Positions 35,186 to 43,447 of a DNA stretch of 64,000 nucleotides are shown in pieces. The notes under the pieces were generated by a model, which was given only the letters and a program-made list of their open reading frames with translations, did no database searches and was not told the origin of the DNA. Positions within the stretch are counted from its first letter, which is position 1. Each line of letters begins with the position of its first letter. The translations under genes and the position numbers were made by a program. The DNA comes from Dyella sedimenti (lineage in GTDB: Bacteria; Pseudomonadota; Gammaproteobacteria; Xanthomonadales; Rhodanobacteraceae), in assembly GCF_022760995.1 (NCBI RefSeq), contig NZ_JAKWJO010000001.1, positions 62,001 through 126,000 on the forward strand, given 5' to 3'.

Positions 35186-35851
35186 ATGGCTGAGTGGATC
35201 ACGCTCAAGGCTGCCGACGGGCACGAGATGGACGCCTATAAGGACGGGCCGGAAGATTCCCCGTATTGCCTGGTGGTGTTGCAGGAGATATTCGGCGTCA
35301 ACCGCCATATGCGCTACGCCTGCTCGCAGCTGGTGGCGGCGGGTTTCTCCGTGCTGGCGCCGGCCCTGCTCGATCGCGCCGAGCGCCACCTGGACCTGGG
35401 CTATACCCAGGAGGACCTGCAGCATGGCTTCGCCCTGCGCGCGAAGGTGCCGGAATCGGCGTCGGTGCTGGACATCGAGGCGGCCCGCGGCTGGTTCGGC
35501 GCGCGCAAGGTCGGCGTGATCGGCTACTGCTGGGGCGGCCGCGTGGCCTGGTGGGGCGCGACGCGCAGCGACGCCTTCGCCGCCTCGGTGGCGTGGTACG
35601 GCGGCGGCATCGTGCTGAACAAGGACGAGGTGCCGCGCTGCCCGGTGCAGATGCACTTCGGCGAGAAGGACCACTCGATCCCGATGTCGGACGTGGAGGC
35701 GATCCGCGCGGCGCAGCCGGGCATCGAGATCTTCGTGTATGACGGCGCGGCGCACGGCTTTGGCTGCGAGGAGCGGCCGACCTTCGACCAGGCTTCCTAC
35801 GACCTGGCGCAGTCGCGCACGCTGGATTTCTTCCGCCAGCACCTGGGCTGA
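35186..35851 (+). CDS. Dienelactone hydrolase-family protein (copy 2)
   Basis: The product has 221 residues with the same fold as the protein at 29321. The triad is C115 in GYCWGG, D162 in GEKDHSIP and H190 in GAAHGFGC; E34 is in LQEIFGVN. The two copies are clearly diverged, so they probably act on different intermediates. A GGAG site eight bases before ATG 35186 sets the start; the longer frame from 35123 has no site. It starts the second half of the cluster, just behind the MITE. Confidence 0.9.
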   Translation: MAEWITLKAADGHEMDAYKDGPEDSPYCLVVLQEIFGVNRHMRYACSQLVAAGFSVLAPALLDRAERHLDLGYTQEDLQHGFALRAKVPESASVLDIEAARGWFGARKVGVIGYCWGGRVAWWGATRSDAFAASVAWYGGGIVLNKDEVPRCPVQMHFGEKDHSIPMSDVEAIRAAQPGIEIFVYDGAAHGFGCEERPTFDQASYDLAQSRTLDFFRQHLG

Positions 35852-35857
35852 AACGCG

Positions 35858-36310
35858 ATGGCCGGCCGCTATTTCGATCAGTTCCAGCAAGGCGACCGCC
35901 TGGTCCACGCGATCCGCCGCACGGTGACGGAGACCGACAACCTGCTGTTCTCCACCATGACGCACAACCCGCAGCCGCTGCACCTGGATGCGGAGTACGC
36001 GCGGCAGAGCGAGTTCGGGCGCATCGTGGTCAACAGCACCTTCACCTTCAGCCTGATGATCGGGCTGAGCGTGGGCGACACCACCCTGGGCACCATGGTG
36101 GCGAACCTGGGCTACGACCAGGTCAGGACGCCGCACCCGGTGTTCATCGGCGACACCCTGCGCGCGGAAACCGAGGTGACGGAACTGCGCGAGAGCCGGT
36201 CGCGTCCCCACGCGGGCATCGTGGTGTTCAGGCATCGCCTGCTCAACCAGCGCGACGAGGTCGTATGCGAATGCCTGCGCACGGCCATGCTGCACCGGAG
36301 CGGGACATGA
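35858..36310 (+). CDS. MaoC-like hot-dog-fold dehydratase
   Basis: The product is 150 residues, a single-hot-dog-domain (R)-hydratase-like protein. The segment [20 protein letters not shown] corresponds to the hydratase 2 motif, but the usual Asp two places before the NP is Thr (T35) and the loop before His42 is longer. A family variant of this type typically travels with CitE-like lyases; a role as a hydratase of an unsaturated dicarboxyl-CoA (itaconyl-, mesaconyl-type) is inferred. Its stop overlaps the lyase start by ATGA. Confidence 0.8.
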   Translation: MAGRYFDQFQQGDRLVHAIRRTVTETDNLLFSTMTHNPQPLHLDAEYARQSEFGRIVVNSTFTFSLMIGLSVGDTTLGTMVANLGYDQVRTPHPVFIGDTLRAETEVTELRESRSRPHAGIVVFRHRLLNQRDEVVCECLRTAMLHRSGT

Positions 36311-37149
36311 AGCTGCGCTCGCTGCTGTTCGTGCCCGCCGATCGCGCGGACCGCATGGCCAAGGCCGTGCAGTCGCCCGCGGACAGCGTGGTGCTCGATC
36401 TGGAGGACTCGGTGGCGCTAGACCGCAAGGCCGCCGCACGCGCCACGCTGGCCGCCTTCCTGGCCGGCGAGACGCGGCGCCAGCCGCTGCTGGTGCGCAT
36501 CAATCCCCTGCAGGGCGGCATGTCGGCGCAGGACATCGCGTGCCTGGCCGACCATCCGCCGGACGCCCTCATGCTGCCCAAGGCCGGTGGGCGCACTTCG
36601 ATCGACCAGTTGGATGCGGTGCTCGCCTGCTATGGCCTGGAGCATCTGCCGGTGCTGCCCATCGGCACCGAAACCCCGTCGGCGGTGTTCGAGCTGGGCA
36701 CCTACCGCGAGCGTTCGCATCGCCTGCTCGGCTTGACCTGGGGCGCGGAGGACCTGTCCTCGGCCATCGGCGCCATCGCCACGCGCGAAGGCGGTGACCG
36801 CTTCACCGCGCCTTATGAGCTGGTGCGTTCGCTGGCGCTGTTCGCCGCGCATGCGGCGGGCGTGGCGGCGATCGAGACGGTGCACCCGGATTTCAGGGAT
36901 CTCGAACGCCTGTCGCGGGTGGCCACGCGGGCGGCGCAGGACGGTTTCGCCGGCATGATGGCGATCCATCCGGCGCAGCTCGATGCGATCCATCGCGCCT
37001 TCGAGCCCTCCGAGCAGGCGCTGGCGCGTGCTCGGGCCATCGTGGAGGCGTTCGCCGCGCATCCCGGCGCCGGTGCGCTCTCGCTCGGCGGCGAGATGGT
37101 GGACCTGCCGCACCTGACGCTGGCGCGGCGCCTGCTGGCCGATCGCTAG
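36307..37149 (+). CDS. CitE/HpcH-type CoA-ester lyase
   Basis: The product has 280 residues. The family residues are visible: [20 protein letters not shown]64 in VRINPL, MLPKAG, E122 in GTETPSAV and D149 in WGAEDLSS. Members cleave citryl-, malyl-, methylmalyl- or citramalyl-CoA to acetyl-CoA or pyruvate plus a keto acid, with Mg2+. With the CoA ligase and MaoC hydratase it would complete a route like itaconate or methylsuccinate degradation. The start overlaps the MaoC stop (ATGA). The convergent LysR gene overlaps its last bases. Confidence 0.88.
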   Translation: MKLRSLLFVPADRADRMAKAVQSPADSVVLDLEDSVALDRKAAARATLAAFLAGETRRQPLLVRINPLQGGMSAQDIACLADHPPDALMLPKAGGRTSIDQLDAVLACYGLEHLPVLPIGTETPSAVFELGTYRERSHRLLGLTWGAEDLSSAIGAIATREGGDRFTAPYELVRSLALFAAHAAGVAAIETVHPDFRDLERLSRVATRAAQDGFAGMMAIHPAQLDAIHRAFEPSEQALARARAIVEAFAAHPGAGALSLGGEMVDLPHLTLARRLLADR

Positions 37150-38036
37150 GCGAGGTTGGCCAGCAGCCAGTGGGCGAACTCCATCACCTTGGAGTCCTTC
37201 GGGGTGTTGGCGGGCATCACCAGGTGATAGCCCAGCTCGCGCCGCAACACCGGGCCGCAGGGAATCACCAGGCGGCCCTCGCGCAGGTCCTCCTCCACGT
37301 AGGCCTTCTGCAGGATCGCGATGCCGCTGCCCTCGATGGCGAAGCGGTGCACGATGCCCAGGTCCTCGAAGGAGGCGAGATGGTCGAGCATCGTCGGCTC
37401 GTCGATGCCGGCGCACTGGAACCAGTCCGGCCAGTCGCTGGCGCGGGCGTGGGTCTGCAGCAGGGGCTGGCCGGCCAGGTCGCGTGCCGTCTTCAGCCGC
37501 AGCGAGCGGGCCAGCGCCTTGGTGCAGACCGGCACCAGCTCGTCGGAAAACAGCAGGTGGCTGCTGAGGCCCTTCCAGTGGCCGCGTCCGTAGCGGATGC
37601 CGATGTCGATGTCCTGGTTGTCGAAATCGACCAGGCTGGCCCCGGAGATGGATACCAGCCGCACGTCGATCTGCGGGAACTGGCGGCTGAAGGCGGTGAG
37701 CTTCGGGGTGAGCCAGCGGCTGAGCAGCAGCGGGTAGCCCTTGATGGTCAGCGTGGTGTGTTCCGATACCGAGGCGCTGAAGCTGGCGGTGGCGCGGCGG
37801 ATGTCGTCGAACGCCGCATGCAGCGTGTCGGCGTAGGCGGCCGCGCTCGGCGTCAGTTCCAACTGGTTGCTCTTGCGCTCGAACAGGCGCGCGCCGAAAT
37901 ATTCCTCCAGCACGGCGATCTGGTGGCTGATCGCGCCCTGCGTGACGTTCAGCTCCCGCGCCGCCTTGGTGAAGTTGAGGTAGCGCGAGGCGGCCTCGAA
38001 GGCGAGCAGGGGATTGAGCGGCGGCAGCGAACGCAT
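37146..38036 (-). CDS. LysR-family regulator (GcvA-like)
   Basis: The product has 296 residues. The N-terminal winged helix reads PLLAFEAASRYLNFTKAARE, then NVTQGAISHQIAVLEEYFGA; the effector domain begins near residue 92. This subtype (GcvA-like) regulates amino-acid or organic-acid operons. It is convergent with the catabolic cluster, overlapping its lyase gene by four bases, so it is the likely regulator, though not placed in the usual divergent position. I chose the ATG at 38036 (MRSLPPLNPL), the normal start of the fold. Confidence 0.88.
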   Translation of the reverse strand: MRSLPPLNPLLAFEAASRYLNFTKAARELNVTQGAISHQIAVLEEYFGARLFERKSNQLELTPSAAAYADTLHAAFDDIRRATASFSASVSEHTTLTIKGYPLLLSRWLTPKLTAFSRQFPQIDVRLVSISGASLVDFDNQDIDIGIRYGRGHWKGLSSHLLFSDELVPVCTKALARSLRLKTARDLAGQPLLQTHARASDWPDWFQCAGIDEPTMLDHLASFEDLGIVHRFAIEGSGIAILQKAYVEEDLREGRLVIPCGPVLRRELGYHLVMPANTPKDSKVMEFAHWLLANLA

Positions 38037-38114
38037 CGGCAATCTCGGTAAAGACGTGACTCGCCGGCCAGTATAGGCGAGGCCGGCGGCGGCTTTGTTT
38101 GGCACGGGCCAAGC

Positions 38115-38297
38115 GGAGATCGTGAGCAGGCTCTTGGAGCCTGTTCAACATCTCGGTGCCATGGCCACCCCCTCCCAACCTCCCCCTGCACGCAGGGGGA
38201 GGAGTCAAGACATGCACACTCTGGCTCCCTCCCCTGCACCGCAGGGGAGGGTTGGGGAGGGGTGCTCTGTGGCCACACCGAGATGTTGAACAAGCTC
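38115..38297. repeat. Composite palindromic repeat of the GAGCCTGTTCA family
   Basis: GAGCCTGTTCAACATCTCGG at 38137 is mirrored by CCGAGATGTTGAACAAGCTC ending at 38297, with C-rich hairpins between (CCTCCCCTGCACCGCAGGGGAGG). Directly left, 38115-38133 is the terminal repeat of the element at 34849 in reverse. The right end touches the stop codon (TAG on the minus strand, 38298-38300) of the spore-coat-U gene. Confidence 0.7.
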
Positions 38298-38729
38298 CTA
38301 GAGCGTCACGGTCACCACGATCGTGTCGGTGTAGGCGCCCACATAGGCGTTCTGCCCGGCGAGGATGCGGCCATACACGGGCAATGGCGTGTCGCTGGTG
38401 CCGGATTGGACGGACGTCGTGCCGCTGCCGTCGCCCCAGACGGTGACACGGGTAGTGTCGACGTACAGGTTATAGGCGAGCGTATGCGAGCCGTCCTTCA
38501 TCAGGCGGTTGCCGAAGCTGCCATTGCCCGGGCTCAGCGTGGCGCTGTAGCTGGTGGTCGTATCGCAATGCACGGTGATGCTGCCGACGCTGTCGAGTGG
38601 CTGGGAGGCGAAGGGGTCGTAGCTGCCGAAGGCCACGCCGGCGGTGCTGACCGTGCAGGTCGCCGCCGTGGCGGTGGCGCAGGGAACGGCCAGCAGCCAG
38701 GGGATCAGGGCAAGCGTTCTGGGCATCAT
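38298..38729 (-). CDS. Spore-coat-U-domain pilus subunit (CsuE-like, likely tip)
   Basis: The product has 143 residues. A signal peptide (LALIPWLLAVPCATATA) leads into a spore-coat-U domain with CTVSTAGVAFGSYDPFASQP, the second Cys in HCDTTTSY, and the C-terminal strand AYTDTIVVTVTL used in donor-strand exchange. It is the last gene of an archaic chaperone-usher operon; in the Csu operon that place is the tip adhesin, but this short single-domain form may be a minor pilin. The start at 38729 overlaps the usher stop (ATGA), and a second ATG follows three bases later. Confidence 0.82.
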   Translation of the reverse strand: MMPRTLALIPWLLAVPCATATAATCTVSTAGVAFGSYDPFASQPLDSVGSITVHCDTTTSYSATLSPGNGSFGNRLMKDGSHTLAYNLYVDTTRVTVWGDGSGTTSVQSGTSDTPLPVYGRILAGQNAYVGAYTDTIVVTVTL

Positions 38730-41527
38730 GGGCACTCCAGCCGTGGCGTGGCGTCTTTGTCGTCGGGATTCGCCTGGGCGGCCGGCCGGGCGATGCACGA
38801 ACCGTCGGGCCAGCGGATGTCCAGCGCATCGCCGCTGCCGAGCGTGGGAAGGTAGACGAGTCCGCCAAAACCTACCGGGTAGGTTTCCGCGTGCCCCGCG
38901 ATGCGCGCCTCGCTGCCTGGCGGTATCGGCCCGCCGTGGGCGCGGGTGACGAGGTAGGCCGTGTTGGAAACGCGCGCCACCGGCACGCGCAGCAGCAGGC
39001 CGCTGCCGGCGTAGGGCGTGGCGGTGAAACTGGTGCCGTGCACGTCGGCGTCCAACGGCAGGTCGGCCTGCTCGATGCTCAGATGGTTGACCTGGTAGGG
39101 ACGCAGCGTGGGCACGAAGGCATTGCCCTGGTTGTCCGTGCGGCCGATCAGCTGGTTTTCGTCGTAGACGCGCACGCCGGGAAAGCCGGGCATCTGCACC
39201 ACGCCGAAACTGTCGGTGATCTGGCGCGCCAGGTGCAGCGCGCCGCCCAGCAAGGCGATGCTGCCCGACACCGAGGCGCGATAGGCATCGCCGGTTCCGG
39301 CATGGGCGATGTCGAACTCATAGCTGGCCCGGTCGCTGTTGGCGTACAGGTCGGCCTCGCCACGGTTCGCCTCCTCGGTGCTGGCCATCAGGCGGTAGCC
39401 GATGCCGGGGCCGACCGGCGCGCTCTGCTGCAGCTGGGCCAGGGCCAGGATGCCCGAGCCCTGGTGCTGCAGCTCCATCGAGGCGACCGACCGGCCGCCC
39501 AGCGGCAGCGTGTACATCACCTGGGCGATCGGATCGCCCTGGCCCGGCGTATAGATCAGCGAGCTCTGGAGCGAGCCGTAGCGGCCGAACGACTGGTTGT
39601 AGCTCATGCCGACCAGGTCGAGGTCCGGCGCGCCGCGCTGGTTCTGCCGCGTCAGGTTGAACGCCAGCGAGCTGCCGGCAGCCAGGGTCAGCGCCGCGTA
39701 GCCGCTGATCATGGCGCTGGCGGCCAGTGCGCCGGCCTGCATGCCGAGCTGGGTGAAGCGCGGGGACATCACCTGGGCACGCACGCCGATGTTGAAGCGG
39801 CCGCCCTGGTGGTCCAGTCCCAGGGCGAGCAATTGCCCCTCGCCGAGGCCGGAATGGCTGAGCGCAACCGAGCCGGACAGGGTGCCCAGCGCCGGCAGCA
39901 GCCATATGCCACTGGCGCCCAGCGTCTGCCGGTCCGGCAGCCATTCGCCATGCATGGCGCCGGTGAAGTCATCGCTGAAACCATAGCGATGGGTGCCGAC
40001 CAGCAACGGCTTGCCGTAGTCGTCGCCGATCAGTCCGTAGTTGAGCCGCTCGAAGCCCGCCTCGTAGGAATACGACTGCAGGCCGGTGCGCAACAGGCGC
40101 GCATCGCCATAGAACGGCTGCACCACGGTGTGTTCCTGGCCGAGCGCATCGCGCACCACCATGCGCAATTCGCCGGTACCGGTGATGACCGGCAGGTCCT
40201 GCAGGTCGAACGGACCGGCCGGAACGTTCTGGTGCAGCAGCAGCGCCTGGTTGAGGTACAGGTCCACGGTGGAAGGCAGGGCGGCCTGGCCTTGCATGTT
40301 CAGCAGCGGCATGGTGAGCAGATCCGGCCGGGTGGCGAAATCCGTGGCCCACTGGATGCCGCCGAAGCGCGTGGCCATCGCCCAGTCGCTGGCGCCGGTG
40401 ATGCCGTCGCCGAGGCGGAAGGTGCTCATGCCCGCCGGATCGTCCTTCTCGAACACCGTGTCCAGGCGAATCCCATGCGAGGCCATGCCGGGTGCCGATT
40501 GCCACAGCATCGACGAGGACACGCTGCCTTGCGGACCGAAGCCGTGCAGGTCCAGCAGCCCCCCGCGCGCCACGCCGCCGGTGCCGGACGATGCGGTGAA
40601 GTCGTAGTTGAGATAAGCCCCATAGGACGATGGCGTGGGCATGGCCGAATTCGCCTGGCGGATGCGCACGTCGGTAGCGGTGAATGCGCCGGGCGCCACG
40701 CCCAGGGCCAGGCTGGCAGTCCGTGGGTCGAGCTGCGCGGTGACGCCCGCGAACGAGGCCAGTGCGTCGTAGCTGTCGCCGTCGTGCTCCATCGTGGCGA
40801 CGCCCGCGGGCTCGCGCAGCCGCCAGGCCGCCACGTCGGACCGGCGCAGCCAGAGCTGTCCGTCCGCATCCTTCAGCACCACGGCGGCGCCGGCGTCCTT
40901 GCCGTTCACCGTGACGCCGTACATGTCCTCGGAGAGCGTGGGAGAAGGCTTGGCGGCACGCGCCGCCGTCCGGCACTCGAAGGGCTGTACGTGGGGCTCG
41001 GCGGCACCGAGGTCGACGACCAGGCAATAGGCGCCATCGCCCGCGGCGGCCACGCCATACACGCGGGGCGCAAGCGGATGGGCCAGCGCGATCCACAACT
41101 CGATATCGCGCGGACCGGTGCGGCGTACCTCGACCGACTTCACCACACGGGTATCGATGGCGCGGTCGGCGAAGAAGCTGCCTAGCCCCCGGATGTCCGA
41201 GGTACCGTGCAGCGACAGGCGCAAGCGTTCCGGATCGTGCCATGCGGCCAGCTCGAAGCCGATCGGCTGCGCGGCGCGAAGCAGGAACACCCGGCCATCG
41301 GCGCGTGCGGCCACATCGACCGGGACATCGGCCTGCGCCGGTGAGGCCGGCACCCATGCATACGGATACAGCAGCGCCAGCAGGATGGCCGCATGGATCG
41401 TCCTGCGGCGGTACCGGATGGGCCGCCGCCGGTGCGGCGCGACACCCGCGGGCCGCCGCCACGACGAATGCCTGGGCTCCCTTGCACACTCGATCGGCGG
41501 TCCGGCCGGGGGACGTTCGGCAGCCAT
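38726..41527 (-). CDS. Archaic fimbrial outer-membrane usher (CsuD-like)
   Basis: The product is about 933 residues. An N-terminal signal region (hydrophobic TIHAAILLALLYPYAWVPAS) is followed by the N-terminal domain and the large barrel with GELRMVVRDALGQEHTVVQPFYGD, and C-terminal domains with PYAGSGLLLRVPVARVSNT. It secretes spore-coat-U-type subunits. I use the ATG at 41527, which lies eight bases after the chaperone stop; the open frame extends further upstream inside the chaperone gene and is a shadow. The signal peptide is preceded by an unusually long basic stretch (about 45 residues), so a later start is also possible. Confidence 0.88.
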   Translation of the reverse strand: MAAERPPAGPPIECAREPRHSSWRRPAGVAPHRRRPIRYRRRTIHAAILLALLYPYAWVPASPAQADVPVDVAARADGRVFLLRAAQPIGFELAAWHDPERLRLSLHGTSDIRGLGSFFADRAIDTRVVKSVEVRRTGPRDIELWIALAHPLAPRVYGVAAAGDGAYCLVVDLGAAEPHVQPFECRTAARAAKPSPTLSEDMYGVTVNGKDAGAAVVLKDADGQLWLRRSDVAAWRLREPAGVATMEHDGDSYDALASFAGVTAQLDPRTASLALGVAPGAFTATDVRIRQANSAMPTPSSYGAYLNYDFTASSGTGGVARGGLLDLHGFGPQGSVSSSMLWQSAPGMASHGIRLDTVFEKDDPAGMSTFRLGDGITGASDWAMATRFGGIQWATDFATRPDLLTMPLLNMQGQAALPSTVDLYLNQALLLHQNVPAGPFDLQDLPVITGTGELRMVVRDALGQEHTVVQPFYGDARLLRTGLQSYSYEAGFERLNYGLIGDDYGKPLLVGTHRYGFSDDFTGAMHGEWLPDRQTLGASGIWLLPALGTLSGSVALSHSGLGEGQLLALGLDHQGGRFNIGVRAQVMSPRFTQLGMQAGALAASAMISGYAALTLAAGSSLAFNLTRQNQRGAPDLDLVGMSYNQSFGRYGSLQSSLIYTPGQGDPIAQVMYTLPLGGRSVASMELQHQGSGILALAQLQQSAPVGPGIGYRLMASTEEANRGEADLYANSDRASYEFDIAHAGTGDAYRASVSGSIALLGGALHLARQITDSFGVVQMPGFPGVRVYDENQLIGRTDNQGNAFVPTLRPYQVNHLSIEQADLPLDADVHGTSFTATPYAGSGLLLRVPVARVSNTAYLVTRAHGGPIPPGSEARIAGHAETYPVGFGGLVYLPTLGSGDALDIRWPDGSCIARPAAQANPDDKDATPRLECP

Positions 41528-41535
41528 GGGCGCGG

Positions 41536-42276
41536 CTAGCGATCGCCCCGGGCCGCCAGCTCGATGTGCTTCTCTCCCATTTCCGTACGCACGTCGAGCA
41601 CGAGCGCGTCGCCGGCATGCACGGCCTGCGATGCGGCCATCGCCCATGTGGCGGCCTGTCCCGCGAGCACATAGTGGAGCGACTTGTCCTCGGCCAGCGG
41701 CGCGGCGCCATCGTGCCCGCGCAACGCCAGGCCGATTACCTTGGCGTGCGCATTGCCCCTGTTGGCCGCCGTCACCGAGACGCCGCCCCCGGCGTCCACC
41801 GTGACGCCCCAGTCCAGCGCGGGCGCCATCATGTCGGTAGGGGGCTGGATGAACAGCGGGACGCTCAGGCGCAGGGCCACCGCGAGCCCGCGGAAGCCGG
41901 GGGGCGGTGGCGGCGGCACCTCGCTCAGGATCACGCGGTAGGCCAGCTCGGTCGACCCGGCCGCCGCATGGCGCAGCCCCACGCGAACGACCTGCGCCTC
42001 GCCGCCGCCGATCCTGAAGAGGGGCGGCGTCGCCAGCAGTTCGCCGGCCGGTTCGAGCACGTCCTTGCCGTGGTCTTGGCTCCAGCGGACCAGTTCCACC
42101 TGGACGATGGTCGCCTCGGCCCCCGTGTTCCGTACGGTGAAGGCCTCCACCGCGTGCGCGTCGCTGAGGATGGCGTTCACCGGCGTCACCTGGAACGAGC
42201 CCGCGTCCACCGACGCGGGCCCGGCGAGCAAAAGCGCCAGGCCAAGCATGGCCCGGCCCAGCGGTGTCATCGGCAT
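41536..42276 (-). CDS. Archaic pilus chaperone (CsuC-like)
   Basis: The product has 246 residues. A signal peptide (GLALLLAGPASVDA) is followed by the PapD-like fold with QVTPVNAILSDAHAVEAFTV and VVRVGLRHAAAGSTELAYRVILSEVPPPPP. The poly-Pro loop is typical of archaic chaperones. It carries spore-coat-U subunits to the usher next door. The gap to the usher start is eight bases and to the pilin a few bases, so the operon is tight. Confidence 0.9.
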   Translation of the reverse strand: MPMTPLGRAMLGLALLLAGPASVDAGSFQVTPVNAILSDAHAVEAFTVRNTGAEATIVQVELVRWSQDHGKDVLEPAGELLATPPLFRIGGGEAQVVRVGLRHAAAGSTELAYRVILSEVPPPPPPGFRGLAVALRLSVPLFIQPPTDMMAPALDWGVTVDAGGGVSVTAANRGNAHAKVIGLALRGHDGAAPLAEDKSLHYVLAGQAATWAMAASQAVHAGDALVLDVRTEMGEKHIELAARGDR

Positions 42277-42279
42277 CGG

Positions 42280-42814
42280 TCAGAACGTAACCGTGGCCGT
42301 GACGGTGTCCGTGTAGGCGCCCACGGTCATGGCCTGTCCCTTCGGGATAAGGCCGTAGACGGTGGTCGTCTGGGCCGTGCCATCGGCGGCGACCGCCGTG
42401 CCGGTGGTGCCCTTGAACGGCGTCTCGTGGTTCGTGTCGCTATACAGGCCGTAGTTCATGAACGTGCCATCGGTGCCATTCACCATGCGGCGCACCGGTT
42501 CGTCCGGGGACGAGGGACGAGGTGCTGTCCTTGTTGACGCCTTCGTTCAGCGTCAGCGTGGGCGTCGCACCGCTGGTGCAGGTGGTGGTGACCGTCGTGG
42601 TGGCCGTCACGTCGGCGCCGGTGGCGCTATTGGTGTTGAGCGGATCGTAGGCGCCGAACGCAATCGGCAGCGCCGAGATACTGCAACTGGCCGCGACGTT
42701 GGCGCTGACGCCGATGTCGCTGGTCTTGGTGTCGGCCATGGCGGCGGAGGCCACGAGGGCCAGGCAAGCTGCCAGGATGGTGGACGTGGGTTGCTTCAGC
42801 TTGAGTTTCTGCAT
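42280..42814 (-). pseudogene. Major spore-coat-U pilin gene broken by a one-base frameshift
   Basis: The signal peptide and first ~95 codons (MQKLKLKQPTSTILAACLAL, CSISALPIAFGAYDP) are in one frame, and the C-terminal part (MVNGTDGTFMNYGLYSDTNH, ending VGAYTDTVTATVTF) is in another. Removing one base from the C4 tract (plus-strand GGGG at 42506-42509) restores the sensible join SSLVPDEPVRRMV. The product would be about 177 residues, the size of CsuA/B-type pilins. It could be a true frameshift, a phase-variable tract, or a base-call error. It is the first gene of the archaic pilus operon. Confidence 0.7.
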
Positions 42815-43298
42815 GGGATTCCCCTGTTGCGTAGGTGCTTGTTTGCCATGTCATCCGATTGCCCGGTTTCGGTCGGCGACAGGGACGTCGCCGCCGCGAC
42901 TGGAGCGCGCGGCCATGGCATGGTGGATGTCTTGCAGGTGATGGCAGCCATCGAGCGCGGATGACCAGATCGATACCGGTGCCGATGTGGACCGCACGAC
43001 CATGCCGGTGCGCGAGCTGCCTCCCGGCGTGGCGATACGCTGGGTCCCGCGGCCGGGATGCGGAACACCGGTCTGTACTTGGCGGCGCTTCCTTGGGTTG
43101 AACGGCTTGCCTCCTTCGGTCCTGACAGCTCGTGCGATACCGTCTCCACGTGCTAGCACCAAGCGTGCCAGCGCCGGGAACCGTTTCCCCGGGAGGATTT
43201 CGCCAGGATGCGCGACGCATGCGTCAGTCCGTTGCAGGATTGATCGTCGCTACCGCCACTTCGTCTCGCGCACGCGTCGCATGGGGCCTTTGCGCGGA
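42815..43298. other. Intergenic region between archaic pilus operon and EAL gene
   Basis: No gene is supported in these bases. It should carry the leftward pilus promoter close to 42830-42900. Short open frames cross on both strands without ribosome sites. Confidence 0.4.
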
Positions 43299-43325
43299 GA
43301 AAAAAAGCCCCGCGTGTGCGGGGCC
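43299..43325 (-). terminator. Rho-independent terminator after the EAL gene
   Basis: On the minus strand GCCCCGC and GCGGGGC form a 7-bp stem with a 4-base loop, followed by T8 (plus A-run 43300-43306). It lies about 120 bp beyond the EAL-gene stop and closes that leftward transcript. Confidence 0.8.
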
Positions 43326-43447
43326 GTTCCACCGTAGTGCTCTAGGGGGCGGTGGGAACAAAAGGCCTTGCGGCCTGGGGCTTCGGTTGAATCTCAAGTC
43401 CTGCGAAAGGATGCGCCGGTCCGCCGCGGAACCGACGCAGGCGGGCC

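Noticed and set aside
36418..38217. Long minus-strand frame across the lyase and LysR genes
   Set aside because: It is antisense to the CitE-type lyase and out of frame with the LysR gene, with no matching motifs.
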